A DNA stretch of 64,000 nucleotides from assembly GCA_002869855.2 (NCBI GenBank), contig NEWQ02000013.1, positions 1 through 64,000 on the forward strand, in the 5' to 3' direction. The translations under genes and the position numbers were made by a program. This document shows, piece by piece, positions 44,959 through 52,472 of the stretch. The notes below the pieces were generated by a model. That model ran no database searches. It was not told the origin of the DNA and saw only the letters and a list, made by a program, of their open reading frames with translations. The DNA is from Nitrospira sp. CG24D. Lineage in GTDB: Bacteria; Nitrospirota; Nitrospiria; Nitrospirales; Nitrospiraceae. Numbering within the stretch: position 1 is the stretch's first letter; the number at the start of each line of letters is the position of its first letter.

Positions 44959-46571
44959 AGACAAGGTCAAGGTTGAGGCTGAGGTTCAGATTGAAAGAGA
45001 ATGGGAGACACACGCCATGGTGGAGGCCGGCATTCTATATTGCTGTCATCCTCGGCTTTAACCTGAACCTTGACCTGGTGTTCGCCGAGGGACCGAGTCT
45101 TGCCGACCGTGTAATCGAACACAAACTGGCGAACGGCCTGACCGTCCTCATGGTTGAGCGCCATCAAACGCCGGTGGTCTCGATCAACATTACATTCGGG
45201 GTGGGCGGGGTGAATGAGCAGGTCGGCCAGACCGGCTTGGCCCACCTGTATGAGCACATGGCGTTCAAAGGCACGCGGACCGTCGGGACGAAGGACTATG
45301 ACAAAGAGAAACTGACGCTCGACGAGCTGTCCCGCGTGGGGACTCTCCTCGATCAGCGGCAGCGCGAGTTGGCCAAGAAAAGCTCTGCGGTGACGCCGGA
45401 TGAGCAGGCCGCGCTTGACGCCTTGCAGAAGCAGGTCACGGACCTGCAAGCGCAAGCAGGCCAGTATGTGGTCGGCAACGAGATGGCCTTGCTCTATCAG
45501 CGCCATGGCGGTGTGGGGCTCAACGCCTCCACCGGAAAAGATCTCACCCGCTATACGATCAACCTCCCGGCCAACCGGTTGCCGGTCTGGGCGGCGATCG
45601 AGGCAGACCGGATGGCGAATCCGGTCCTCCGCGAATTCTACAAAGAGCGCGGTGTGGTGATGGAAGAACGCCGCCTGCGCAACGACGACAGTCCGAACGG
45701 ACTCCTGTTTGAAACCTTCACCTCGGCGGCCTTTCGGGCGCATCCCTATGGCGTGCCGACCATTGGATGGGGATCGGACATCTTGTCGCTGACTCCGGCG
45801 GCGACTGAGGCCTTCTTCAAAACCTATTACGGTCCGAATAACGCGACGATCGCCCTCGTGGGGGATATCAACCCGAAAGAGGTCATTGTCTTGATCGAGC
45901 GGACGTTCGGGAAAATTCCGGCAGCGAGTGCCACGCCCGAGATCATGACGGTGGAGCCTGAGCAGCGGGGCGAGCGCCGTGTCGAGGTCGAATTCGATGC
46001 CGAACCGATTGTCGCGATCGGGTATCACAAACCGGGCCTAGGCCATCCCGACGACGATGTGTTCGACGTGATCGACGAAGTCCTGACCGACGGGCTGACG
46101 TCCCGCCTGCAGACCATCCTCGTCAGGGAGAAACGGCTGGCCGCGTCGGTCGGATCCGATGCCAACTACCCCGGCGTCCGCGCCCCGAATCTCTTTATTC
46201 TCACCGCCACTCCGCTGGCGCCGCATACGACGGTGGAGGTGGAAGCCGCGATCTATGCGGAATTGGAACGGCTCAAGACCGAGCCGGTGCCGGCGAAAGA
46301 GCTACAGAAGATCGTCAACAATCTCGACGCAGATCTGGTGCGGGCCCTGCGCTCGAACAGCGGACTCGCGTCGCAGCTGGCATTGTTTCAGACAGTGGCA
46401 GGTGATTGGCGGCATGTCTTGAAATCTCGAGACCGGATCGCCGCAGTCACGCCGGCGGATATTCAGCGGATCGCCAGGCAGTATTTCACGAAGTCCAACC
46501 GAACCGTCGGCACGCTCGTCAAGCACGCGCGCGAAAAGAATCTGACGGCAGGGAATGAGGTGGCACGATGA
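44955..46571 (+). CDS. M16 family zinc protease, catalytic subunit
   Basis: A 538-residue exported protein. The zinc motif is GLAHLYEHMAFKGT, containing HxxEH; the third ligand lies in GVVMEERR. The second M16 domain follows (ATIALVGDINPKEVIVLIERTFGKIP, GYHKPGLGHPDDDVFDVIDEVL). Between HxxEH and the third ligand is an extended helical insert (LGTLLDQRQRELAKKSSAVTPDEQAALDALQKQVTDLQ) that may be a coiled coil. The signal-peptide region is built partly of hexamer repeats (see 44964). The stop overlaps the next M16 gene by four bases; the pair should form a heterodimer. Confidence 0.9.
   Translation: MKTRSRLRLRFRLKENGRHTPWWRPAFYIAVILGFNLNLDLVFAEGPSLADRVIEHKLANGLTVLMVERHQTPVVSINITFGVGGVNEQVGQTGLAHLYEHMAFKGTRTVGTKDYDKEKLTLDELSRVGTLLDQRQRELAKKSSAVTPDEQAALDALQKQVTDLQAQAGQYVVGNEMALLYQRHGGVGLNASTGKDLTRYTINLPANRLPVWAAIEADRMANPVLREFYKERGVVMEERRLRNDDSPNGLLFETFTSAAFRAHPYGVPTIGWGSDILSLTPAATEAFFKTYYGPNNATIALVGDINPKEVIVLIERTFGKIPAASATPEIMTVEPEQRGERRVEVEFDAEPIVAIGYHKPGLGHPDDDVFDVIDEVLTDGLTSRLQTILVREKRLAASVGSDANYPGVRAPNLFILTATPLAPHTTVEVEAAIYAELERLKTEPVPAKELQKIVNNLDADLVRALRSNSGLASQLALFQTVAGDWRHVLKSRDRIAAVTPADIQRIARQYFTKSNRTVGTLVKHAREKNLTAGNEVAR
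44964..45075. repeat. Inverted hexamer repeat arrays in the M16 signal-peptide region
   Basis: Five AGG-pyrimidine hexamers run from 44964 to 44993 (AGGTCA, AGGTTG, AGGCTG, AGGTTC, AGATTG). At 45058-45075 three reverse-complement hexamers appear (TTAACC, TGAACC, TTGACC). GGTCAAGGTT at 44965-44974 is a perfect inverted match of AACCTTGACC at 45066-45075. Both arrays lie inside the reading frame and encode RLRLRFRL and FNLNLDL. Confidence 0.65.
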
Positions 46572-48043
46572 ACGGGGCAGGAATCGAGAGACAAGGGACG
46601 AGAGGGACAGGAGTGTTGGGGCTTTTCAGCGTGGCGGTATTGCTCGCCTGTTCGGTTACCACCGCCTGCGCTGCCGGTCCGTCTATGAGCGATCCGCGTA
46701 CGATGACCTTCAAGCCGGTCGAGTTTACCCCGCCGGAGCCGAATCGCGTGGTGCTCGACAACGGCATGGTCGTCTATCTCCTGGAAGACCATGAGCTGCC
46801 GCTCATTACGGTGACGGCCACGATGAAAACCGGCACCTGGCTTGATCCGGCAGATAAGATCGGCCTTGCAGCCCTCACGGGCGCCCTCATGCGGACGGGC
46901 GGTGGCGGCGGGCTCACGCCGGAACAAGTGGATGAAGAATTAGAGCATTTCGCCGGGGATGTCGGTGTGTCGATCGGGCACGAGTCCGGCTCTGCGTCAC
47001 TCGATGTGCTGAAGAAGGATCTGAAGCGCGGACTCCAGATTTTCTCCGGTCTGCTCCGGACGCCGGCCTTCGAACCGGCGCGGGTCGAGATTGCAAAATT
47101 GCAGGCGCTTGAAGGCATCCGGCGACGGCAGGACAATCCCGGCTCCGTGGTGGGGCGAGAGTTCATGAAGTTGTTGTACGGCCCCGAGCATCCGTCTGCC
47201 CGTGAGACATCCATCGCGTCGATCACCGGCATCACCCGTAACGATCTCCTGGCGTTCCATCGAAACACGATTCATCCCAACGGCATCATCCTGGGGGTGA
47301 CCGGGGATTTCCAGACCGATGACATGCTGGCGGCCTTACGCGAGGTGTTCGGAGATTGGGCCAAGGGAGCCGTGCCGGAACTGAAGATTGCCGATGTGCC
47401 GGATAGTCAGAGCGCGACGCCGGCCATCCGGTTCGTCAACAAAGAGACCTCGCAGACGCATATGCGGGTCGGTCATCTCACGATTCGGGAAAATGATCCG
47501 GACTACGTGGCCTTGGCAATTGCCAACGATATCCTGGGAGGGAGTTCTTTCCGGAGTCGGCTTTTCAACGACGTGCGCACGAAGCGCGGGCTGGCCTACT
47601 CGGTCGGCAGCCGTTTGATGGCGGGCGTGCATGATCAAGGCGTCTGGCTTATGCGGGCGGAGACGAAGCTGGTCTCCACGCAGGAAGTGGTGAGCCGGTT
47701 CATCGCCAACATCGAACGGATGCGGACGGAACTGGTCACTGATCAGGAGTTGGCTGAGGCGAAAGAGGCCTACGTGAATTCGTTCGTCTTTTCGTTCAGC
47801 AGCCCCTCGGCTGTCGTCAGCCGGTTAGTGGAGCTGGAGAACGATGGATTGCCCAAGGATTTTCTTCAGCAGGTCCGAGAGAAAGTGGTCAAGCTGACCA
47901 AGGAAGACGTGCTGGCGGCGGCGAAGAAGCATCTGCATCCCGACCGATTGAAGATCATCGCCGTCGGATCCGGCGAGACGCTGCCGAAAGTGCTCTCGAC
48001 CTTTGGGGACGTGAAAGAGATCAAGCTGAGCCCTGAAGGGTGA
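46568..48043 (+). CDS. M16 family protein, non-catalytic subunit
   Basis: A 491-residue exported protein of the same family, whose zinc site is lost: where HxxEH should be, the sequence reads GLAALTGALMRTGG. The rest of the fold is intact (LDNGMVVYLLEDHELPLITVTATMKTGTW, GREFMKLLYGPEHPSA, NDILGGSSFRSRLFNDVRTKRGLAYSVGS, the last being the substrate-binding segment of the inactive subunit). It should pair with the catalytic partner next door. A purine-rich low-complexity stretch encodes residues 4-15 before the signal peptide (LLACSVTTACA). Confidence 0.9.
   Translation: MNGAGIERQGTRGTGVLGLFSVAVLLACSVTTACAAGPSMSDPRTMTFKPVEFTPPEPNRVVLDNGMVVYLLEDHELPLITVTATMKTGTWLDPADKIGLAALTGALMRTGGGGGLTPEQVDEELEHFAGDVGVSIGHESGSASLDVLKKDLKRGLQIFSGLLRTPAFEPARVEIAKLQALEGIRRRQDNPGSVVGREFMKLLYGPEHPSARETSIASITGITRNDLLAFHRNTIHPNGIILGVTGDFQTDDMLAALREVFGDWAKGAVPELKIADVPDSQSATPAIRFVNKETSQTHMRVGHLTIRENDPDYVALAIANDILGGSSFRSRLFNDVRTKRGLAYSVGSRLMAGVHDQGVWLMRAETKLVSTQEVVSRFIANIERMRTELVTDQELAEAKEAYVNSFVFSFSSPSAVVSRLVELENDGLPKDFLQQVREKVVKLTKEDVLAAAKKHLHPDRLKIIAVGSGETLPKVLSTFGDVKEIKLSPEG
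46578..46612. repeat. Purine-rich low-complexity stretch at the second M16 start
   Basis: A run of GGGACGAGAGGGACAGGAG-type purine repeats lies between the ATG and the signal peptide, encoding a hydrophilic N-terminal extension. It has the look of a simple-sequence insert and sits at the same position (gene start) as the hexamer array in the neighbouring M16 gene. Confidence 0.4.
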
Positions 48044-48052
48044 AGAAGGAGT

Positions 48053-48075
48053 GGTCGGTGGTCGGTGCTCGGTGC
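48053..48075. repeat. Heptamer tandem repeat downstream of the M16 pair
   Basis: GGTCGGT, GGTCGGT and GCTCGGT follow one another at 48053-48073, ten bases after the second M16 stop codon, and continue as GC. This is a three-copy heptamer in the 114-base gap before the HTH-metallo-beta-lactamase gene. Confidence 0.5.
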
Positions 48076-48157
48076 ATGCGCGGAGTAAGAACGCTCCCCA
48101 ACACCGGCTTTGGGAGAAATTGGGTGAGAAGGTCTGCAGACGGAGTGATAATTCGAC

Positions 48158-49000
48158 ATGCCGCTTGAAGACGAACTCTGCGACATTCTGAAAAAGTCCC
48201 GCATCGGCCAGGGAATATCCGTGGTTGATCTGGCGAAGATGACGGGTTTGCCGGGTGGCGATATCACCGCACTGGAGCGCGGGGATCGCCCGCGCGATCG
48301 CACGGAAGTGCGGGCTCTGGCTAAGGCCTTAGGCCTGCGGGCCGAACCGCTCGCACAGATTGCGATCGAGCAATGGGAGCCGGTTGGCCGGCGCCAGCCC
48401 GTCTGGGTGGAGACAATCCACGGCTCGATCAACGGGTATGGCGTGCAGGGCTATGTCATCCATGACGAAGACGAGGCGCTGCTGATCGATACGGCCTACA
48501 ATGCGCCGGCGATGATCGAGTTTTTGTCCAAGCATCGCTTGAGTCTCGCTGGGATTTGCCTCACCCATGGGCATGCGGATCATGCCGATGGCATCGAGCA
48601 GATTCTCCAGTTCCATCCGGCGCCGGTCTATCTGGGAGCCGAGGATGTCGAGCTTCTCAGCTGGCGGCCGCCTCAGTCGCAGCTGATGACGCCGGTTCAC
48701 GGTCAGACCATTGCCGTCGGCCGCCTGGGGGTCCATTGTCTGATGACGCCGGGCCATACCGCCGGCGGGATCTGCTACCGGGTGGATGATTCACAGACGC
48801 CGGTGTGTTTTGTGGGTGATACGTTGTTCGCGGGCTCGATCGGCCGCTCGAATCCCAGCGAGCTTTATCAGGCCCATCTGGCATCCGTCCGGACCACCGT
48901 GCTCGGCCTCCCGCCGGAGTATCGCTTGTTGCCGGGACATGGTCCCGCGACCACCGTCGAAGAAGAATTGGTTCATAACCCCTTCTACGCATCCGCCTAG
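48158..49000 (+). CDS. HTH-XRE and metallo-beta-lactamase fold fusion
   Basis: A 280-residue protein. Residues 1-70 form an XRE-type helix-turn-helix (ILKKSRIGQGISVVDLAKMTGLPGGDITALERGDRPR). Residues 75-280 form a metallo-beta-lactamase domain of the glyoxalase II type: LTHGHADHADG, PGHTAGGICY, FVGDTLFAGSIGR and LLPGHGPATTV, with all metal-binding His and Asp residues. The combination suggests an enzyme that binds DNA or is self-regulating, but many XRE-like domains act as protein-binding modules. ACGGAG lies upstream of the ATG. The M50 protease starts nine bases after it. Confidence 0.85.
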   Translation: MPLEDELCDILKKSRIGQGISVVDLAKMTGLPGGDITALERGDRPRDRTEVRALAKALGLRAEPLAQIAIEQWEPVGRRQPVWVETIHGSINGYGVQGYVIHDEDEALLIDTAYNAPAMIEFLSKHRLSLAGICLTHGHADHADGIEQILQFHPAPVYLGAEDVELLSWRPPQSQLMTPVHGQTIAVGRLGVHCLMTPGHTAGGICYRVDDSQTPVCFVGDTLFAGSIGRSNPSELYQAHLASVRTTVLGLPPEYRLLPGHGPATTVEEELVHNPFYASA

Positions 49001-49008
49001 GAGAACGC

Positions 49009-49935
49009 ATGAACGGCGACCGGCAGGATGTGGACGCCGATGATGCAGATGAATTCGAAGAGTCGACGTTTTCGCGCTACCTCCTTCCGATAGGCCTGTT
49101 CTGCCTGACGATTTTTACCACGCTATGGGCCGGCGCCTATCAAGACCATCCCAATCTGTTTCACCCGTTTCGCGGAGCCTGGGAGTTGCTCACCGAGCGG
49201 CCCGGTGAACTGGTCAACGGGATTCCCTTTGCGGCCACGCTGCTCCTGATTCTCGTCACCCATGAACTGGCACACTATGTCTACTCGAAGCGGCATCGTG
49301 TTCCGGCGTCGCTTCCGTTGTTCATTCCGGGGTTGCCGCTGTTAGTGGGAACCTTTGGAGCGATCATTCGTGTGCGTGGTCAAATCGTAGAGCGGAAGGC
49401 CCTCTTCGATATCGGGATCTCCGGACCATTGGCCGGATTTGCCGTCGCGCTTGTGGCGCTCGTCGTCGGATTGCACTGGTCGCAGGTGGAGGTGGGGATC
49501 AGTTCGGCCAGTCCCTTCTATGTCGGTCGATCCATCCTCATTGATTGGTGCATCTCCCTTGTCTTAGGGGACCTGCCGAGAGGGGCGAGCGTCAATCTGC
49601 ACCCGATCGCAGAGGCGGCCTGGTTCGGGCTCTTCGTGACCTGTTTAAACCTGATTCCTATCGGACAACTTGACGGGGGCCATGTTGCCTACGCGCTTTG
49701 GGGCGGAAGGCAGCGGACCATCGCCTTATGGGTCATTCCCGTCCTTCTGGTGCTTGGCTATCTCGGCTGGCAGGGCTGGTGGTTGTGGGTATTTCTCTCG
49801 ACGCTCCTTGGAGTCGGCCATCCGCCGATCCCAGATCCGGCTTCGCCGCTGGGCTCGACGCGAACCTGGCTTGGGCGCGCGACCGTCCTTCTCTTCATCC
49901 TCATCTTCACACCGTTCCCCATCGTTGTCCGCTGA
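49009..49935 (+). CDS. Site-2 protease family membrane metalloprotease (M50)
   Basis: A 308-residue inner-membrane protein with about six helices. The active-site helix reads ATLLLILVTHELAHYVYSK (HExxH-like HELAH), and the second metal ligand is in LNLIPIGQLDGGHVAYALWG (the NxxPxxxLDGGH motif, Asp). Both are intact, so cleavage of a membrane substrate inside the bilayer is likely. No PDZ domain is evident. The gene follows the HTH fusion closely and may share its transcript. Confidence 0.9.
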   Translation: MNGDRQDVDADDADEFEESTFSRYLLPIGLFCLTIFTTLWAGAYQDHPNLFHPFRGAWELLTERPGELVNGIPFAATLLLILVTHELAHYVYSKRHRVPASLPLFIPGLPLLVGTFGAIIRVRGQIVERKALFDIGISGPLAGFAVALVALVVGLHWSQVEVGISSASPFYVGRSILIDWCISLVLGDLPRGASVNLHPIAEAAWFGLFVTCLNLIPIGQLDGGHVAYALWGGRQRTIALWVIPVLLVLGYLGWQGWWLWVFLSTLLGVGHPPIPDPASPLGSTRTWLGRATVLLFILIFTPFPIVVR

Positions 49936-49987
49936 GGGAAGGCCGGAATTGGGATCTGGCCTCACGCTGGCGATTTACGGCAAAGTC

Positions 49988-50016
49988 TTGTCGGATGGTC
50001 TGGTTGGCCCTAGCAT
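49988..50016 (+). promoter_or_regulatory. Promoter placed for a leaderless transcript (HEAGH membrane gene)
   Basis: TTGTCG (49988-49993) and TAGCAT (50011-50016) are 17 bases apart, and the -10 box ends six bases before the ATG at 50023. No Shine-Dalgarno lies upstream. This is the same spacing as for the CARF-type gene and the flavoprotein at 6948. Confidence 0.45.
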
Positions 50017-50022
50017 GCAGAC

Positions 50023-50787
50023 ATGGAGTCGATAGAGGCACAGACCGAAGTCTGCCCCAAGTGTCACGCCGATCGATCGGAAGACGAGATGGAGTGTGCC
50101 AGGTGCGGAATCATTTTCGCAAAGTACCGCCCTCTGCCCGTTCGTCTATCCGATGCACTTGCCGGCGCGCGTGCCAAACCGGCTGGTTCAGAGTCTACCT
50201 GGTGGGTAACGGCCAAACAGTGGTTGATCGAAACCGATGGGGCAGACGATTCCATGACCTTGTACGGGCGGGCGGTCGTCTTTCTGGGGCTACTCTGGTG
50301 GGGACGGGTCTTCATCATGACGCCGCTGGAAACCAACTACACCGGCGAATCGTTTCTCCATTTGATCAATCTGCCCTTTCACGAAGCCGGACATCTGATC
50401 TTTAGTCCGTTCGGCCGCTTCATGATGATTCTCGGCGGGAGCCTCGGTCAGGTGCTCATGCCGCTGATCTGCCTGGGTACCTTCCTCATCAAGACGCGCG
50501 ATCCCTTCGGCGCCTCGGTCGCGCTCTGGTGGACGGCCGAAAGCCTTATGGACCTGGCGCCCTATATCAACGATGCGCGTGATTTGGAGCTGATGCTGTT
50601 GGGAGGCGTGACCGGCAAAGAAACCGACGGCCACGATTGGAATAATCTGCTGACGATGACGGGTCTGCTGAATTGGGACCACCGCTTGGCCCATCTTGCC
50701 TACAACATTGGAATTCTGCTGATGCTCGCGTCTTTTGCCTGGGGTGGCGTCCTATTGGCGCGCCACTATCAGCGACAACGTGGATGA
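50023..50787 (+). CDS. Zinc-ribbon and HEAGH-containing membrane protein
   Basis: A 254-residue protein. Residues 10-35 form a zinc ribbon (CPKCHADRSEDEMECARC). After a linker, several hydrophobic segments follow, one with LPFHEAGHLIFSPFGRFMMILGGSLGQ, a zinc-protease-like HExxH helix reminiscent of M50 but with no obvious second metal motif of the LDGG type. Acidic candidates for a third ligand are in TAESLMDLAPYINDARDLEL and DGHDWNNLLT. A soluble ribbon fused to a membrane metalloprotease-like fold is uncommon. It may be an orphan family; function unknown. Confidence 0.75.
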   Translation: MESIEAQTEVCPKCHADRSEDEMECARCGIIFAKYRPLPVRLSDALAGARAKPAGSESTWWVTAKQWLIETDGADDSMTLYGRAVVFLGLLWWGRVFIMTPLETNYTGESFLHLINLPFHEAGHLIFSPFGRFMMILGGSLGQVLMPLICLGTFLIKTRDPFGASVALWWTAESLMDLAPYINDARDLELMLLGGVTGKETDGHDWNNLLTMTGLLNWDHRLAHLAYNIGILLMLASFAWGGVLLARHYQRQRG

Positions 50788-50842
50788 GGCGCGCGTCGTC
50801 CTTCCTCACGCGTCTCCATCGTCTTGCGTCTTGCCCGATCAG

Positions 50843-51442
50843 CTATTTGGCCTTCAGTCTGGACTGATGGAGAAACGGCGGACCCAACGGCACGAGTTGA
50901 TGGCCGGTGAAGGCCTGCGTCAGGCTGGCGACGGCATGATAGAAGGCCATGAATCCGACCACGATGTGAAGCACTCCCGGAATAGTTTCACCGATGATGT
51001 CCAGCCGGGCCAACACGGTCGAGGAAAACGTGATCGTGATGATGACATGGAGGATGCAGAGTGTGGCATTGCGATAGGCGGTGAGATAGGTCATCACTAA
51101 GGAGAAGGCCGCATACACAAAATTAATCGGGGCAAAGAGCACCATGTCGAGGTGGAAGGACGTGCCTTCGCTGACCAGTTTGACGATGGAGACCGTGAGC
51201 CAGAAGAATCCGTACATCGTCAGCGCGGTGCCGCCGAGTTGCTCGTGATAGCGAATATCGGTAATACCCGCCAGGATCTGCACGATCCCTCCGAAGATCA
51301 ACGCGATGACCAGTGTGCCGACTTTATTTGAATCGGGGATGCCGCCCAATTGAGCGACACCCAGTGTGAGGGCTCCGACCGCAAGGCCGAACAGGCCGAT
51401 CGCCAACACGTCGATTCGCCGGTGATGCTCCACGTCGCTCAT
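50843..51442 (-). CDS. Acetate/succinate transporter-like protein (GPR1/FUN34/YaaH)
   Basis: A 199-residue inner-membrane protein with six helices: VLAIGLFGLAVGALTLGVAQLGG, VGTLVIALIFGGIVQILAGI, LGGTALTMYGFFWLTVSIVKL, MVLFAPINFVYAAFSLVMTYL, ILHVIITITFSSTVLA and VLHIVVGFMAFYHAVASL. The helix order and the LGGxxQxxAGxxxxxxxxxxGxTALTxYGxFW pattern are those of the SatP family of acetate-proton symporters. The usual N-terminal NPAPLGL motif is reduced to DVLAIGLFGL. It is a single gene, convergent with the HEAGH gene. Confidence 0.82.
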   Translation of the reverse strand: MSDVEHHRRIDVLAIGLFGLAVGALTLGVAQLGGIPDSNKVGTLVIALIFGGIVQILAGITDIRYHEQLGGTALTMYGFFWLTVSIVKLVSEGTSFHLDMVLFAPINFVYAAFSLVMTYLTAYRNATLCILHVIITITFSSTVLARLDIIGETIPGVLHIVVGFMAFYHAVASLTQAFTGHQLVPLGPPFLHQSRLKAK

Positions 51443-51597
51443 AGACCGCCTCCTTCGATAGGTTCAACGTCTGACGATCGCTCCGACCGTTCAAAGCGGC
51501 CCCCAGCATGCAACAGGGGCTATTGAAAAGACAAGCAGGCTCCGGCAGACTGCTGGAGTCCATGCTATTGAAGTGCCGGGAATTGCGGAGACCTACC

Positions 51598-52083
51598 ATG
51601 ACGAAGCACGGATCCGTTCCTGCAAGATTGTGGCTCATCGGAGTCGGACTGTCGCTGGCACTCGTGACGGATCAGGGTCTTGCTGAGCAGCGAGAGGCTC
51701 GATTTTCACTGGCCCTTGGTGGGGCCGCCGTCAAAGATAGTCAGACCGGATTGATCTGGGAGCAGGAGCCGGATCGGGAGCACGATGTGTGGAGCCGTTC
51801 GAACGAACGCTGCCGCACGAAAACCGTCGGCGGACAATCGGGCTGGCGTGGGCCTACGATCGATGAGCTCAAGACCTTGATTGATCTCACCCAGCATGAC
51901 CCGGCCTTACCGGCCGGACATCCCTTCACCAACATCAAGTCTGGGATCTATTGGACCTCGACTCCGCACCCGACTGAGGACATTGTGGCCTGGCAGGTCA
52001 GTTTCTTCAGCGGCGAACCGGTCACCGACCAAAAGTCCGGCACCCGACGCATGTGGTGTGTACTGGGTGAGCCCCGCGGGTAG
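51598..52083 (+). CDS. DUF1566-type exported protein
   Basis: A 161-residue exported protein. A signal peptide (LWLIGVGLSLALVTDQGLA) precedes the DUF1566 pattern: VKDSQTGLIWEQEPDRE, CRTKTVGGQSGWRGPTIDELKTLID and IYWTSTPHP with FFSGEPVTDQKS. DUF1566 (Lcl C-terminal) domains are surface-associated, sometimes sugar-binding. A GGAG site lies eight bases upstream of the ATG at 51598; a longer frame is open but lacks a site. It stands alone before the kdp locus. Confidence 0.82.
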   Translation: MTKHGSVPARLWLIGVGLSLALVTDQGLAEQREARFSLALGGAAVKDSQTGLIWEQEPDREHDVWSRSNERCRTKTVGGQSGWRGPTIDELKTLIDLTQHDPALPAGHPFTNIKSGIYWTSTPHPTEDIVAWQVSFFSGEPVTDQKSGTRRMWCVLGEPRG

Positions 52084-52288
52084 TGAATCCTGGCCCGATC
52101 TCCTTTGGTTCTTCGGGATTCTACGCGGTGTTACAGCCCAGCCTTGATTGGCTAGCCCTATTTTTCTCCGGCCTCCGCTCCAAGCGAATTTTGATCCATT
52201 CTTGACGCCCCGCCCCTTGGTTTTAACACCATTTTTACTCGGTCGGTGCTACATCAATCACGAGAAAACACTAGTGGAGAGGTGCGCG

Positions 52289-52369
52289 TTGGATTTTCTG
52301 TATCTCAGCATCATGCTGCTCTTCTTTGCCGTCTCAGGTTGGCTGTTGCACAGCCTGGATCGTCTGTAA
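52289..52369 (+). CDS. 26-residue membrane microprotein upstream of kdpF
   Basis: A TTG at 52289 opens a 26-codon frame encoding one hydrophobic helix (MDFLYLSIMLLFFAVSGWLL ... SLDRL). GAGAGG lies six bases upstream. Similar small helices with an aromatic-rich start are found before kdpF in many bacteria. A GTG start 15 bases earlier is also possible. It may belong to the Kdp complex. Confidence 0.6.
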   Translation: MDFLYLSIMLLFFAVSGWLLHSLDRL

Positions 52370-52382
52370 GAAGGAGGATGAC

Positions 52383-52472
52383 ATGGCAGGGTTTTATCTT
52401 CTCGGTGGCATCCTCGCGTTCGGCTTATTGGTCTATCTCATGGTTGCGTTGCTGAAACCGGAGTGGTTCTGA
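52383..52472 (+). CDS. kdpF: Potassium-transporting ATPase subunit KdpF
   Basis: A 29-residue single-helix protein ending in LLKPEWF, the family's signature C-terminus. KdpF is a small lipid-like stabiliser of the KdpFABC potassium pump. The stop codon TGA overlaps the ATG of kdpA at 52472 by one base, as expected. Confidence 0.85.
   Translation: MAGFYLLGGILAFGLLVYLMVALLKPEWF

Noticed and set aside
52084-52288. Riboswitch (for example the c-di-AMP type) in the leader of the kdp genes
   Set aside because: I found no stem or conserved core of that type in this 205-base stretch.
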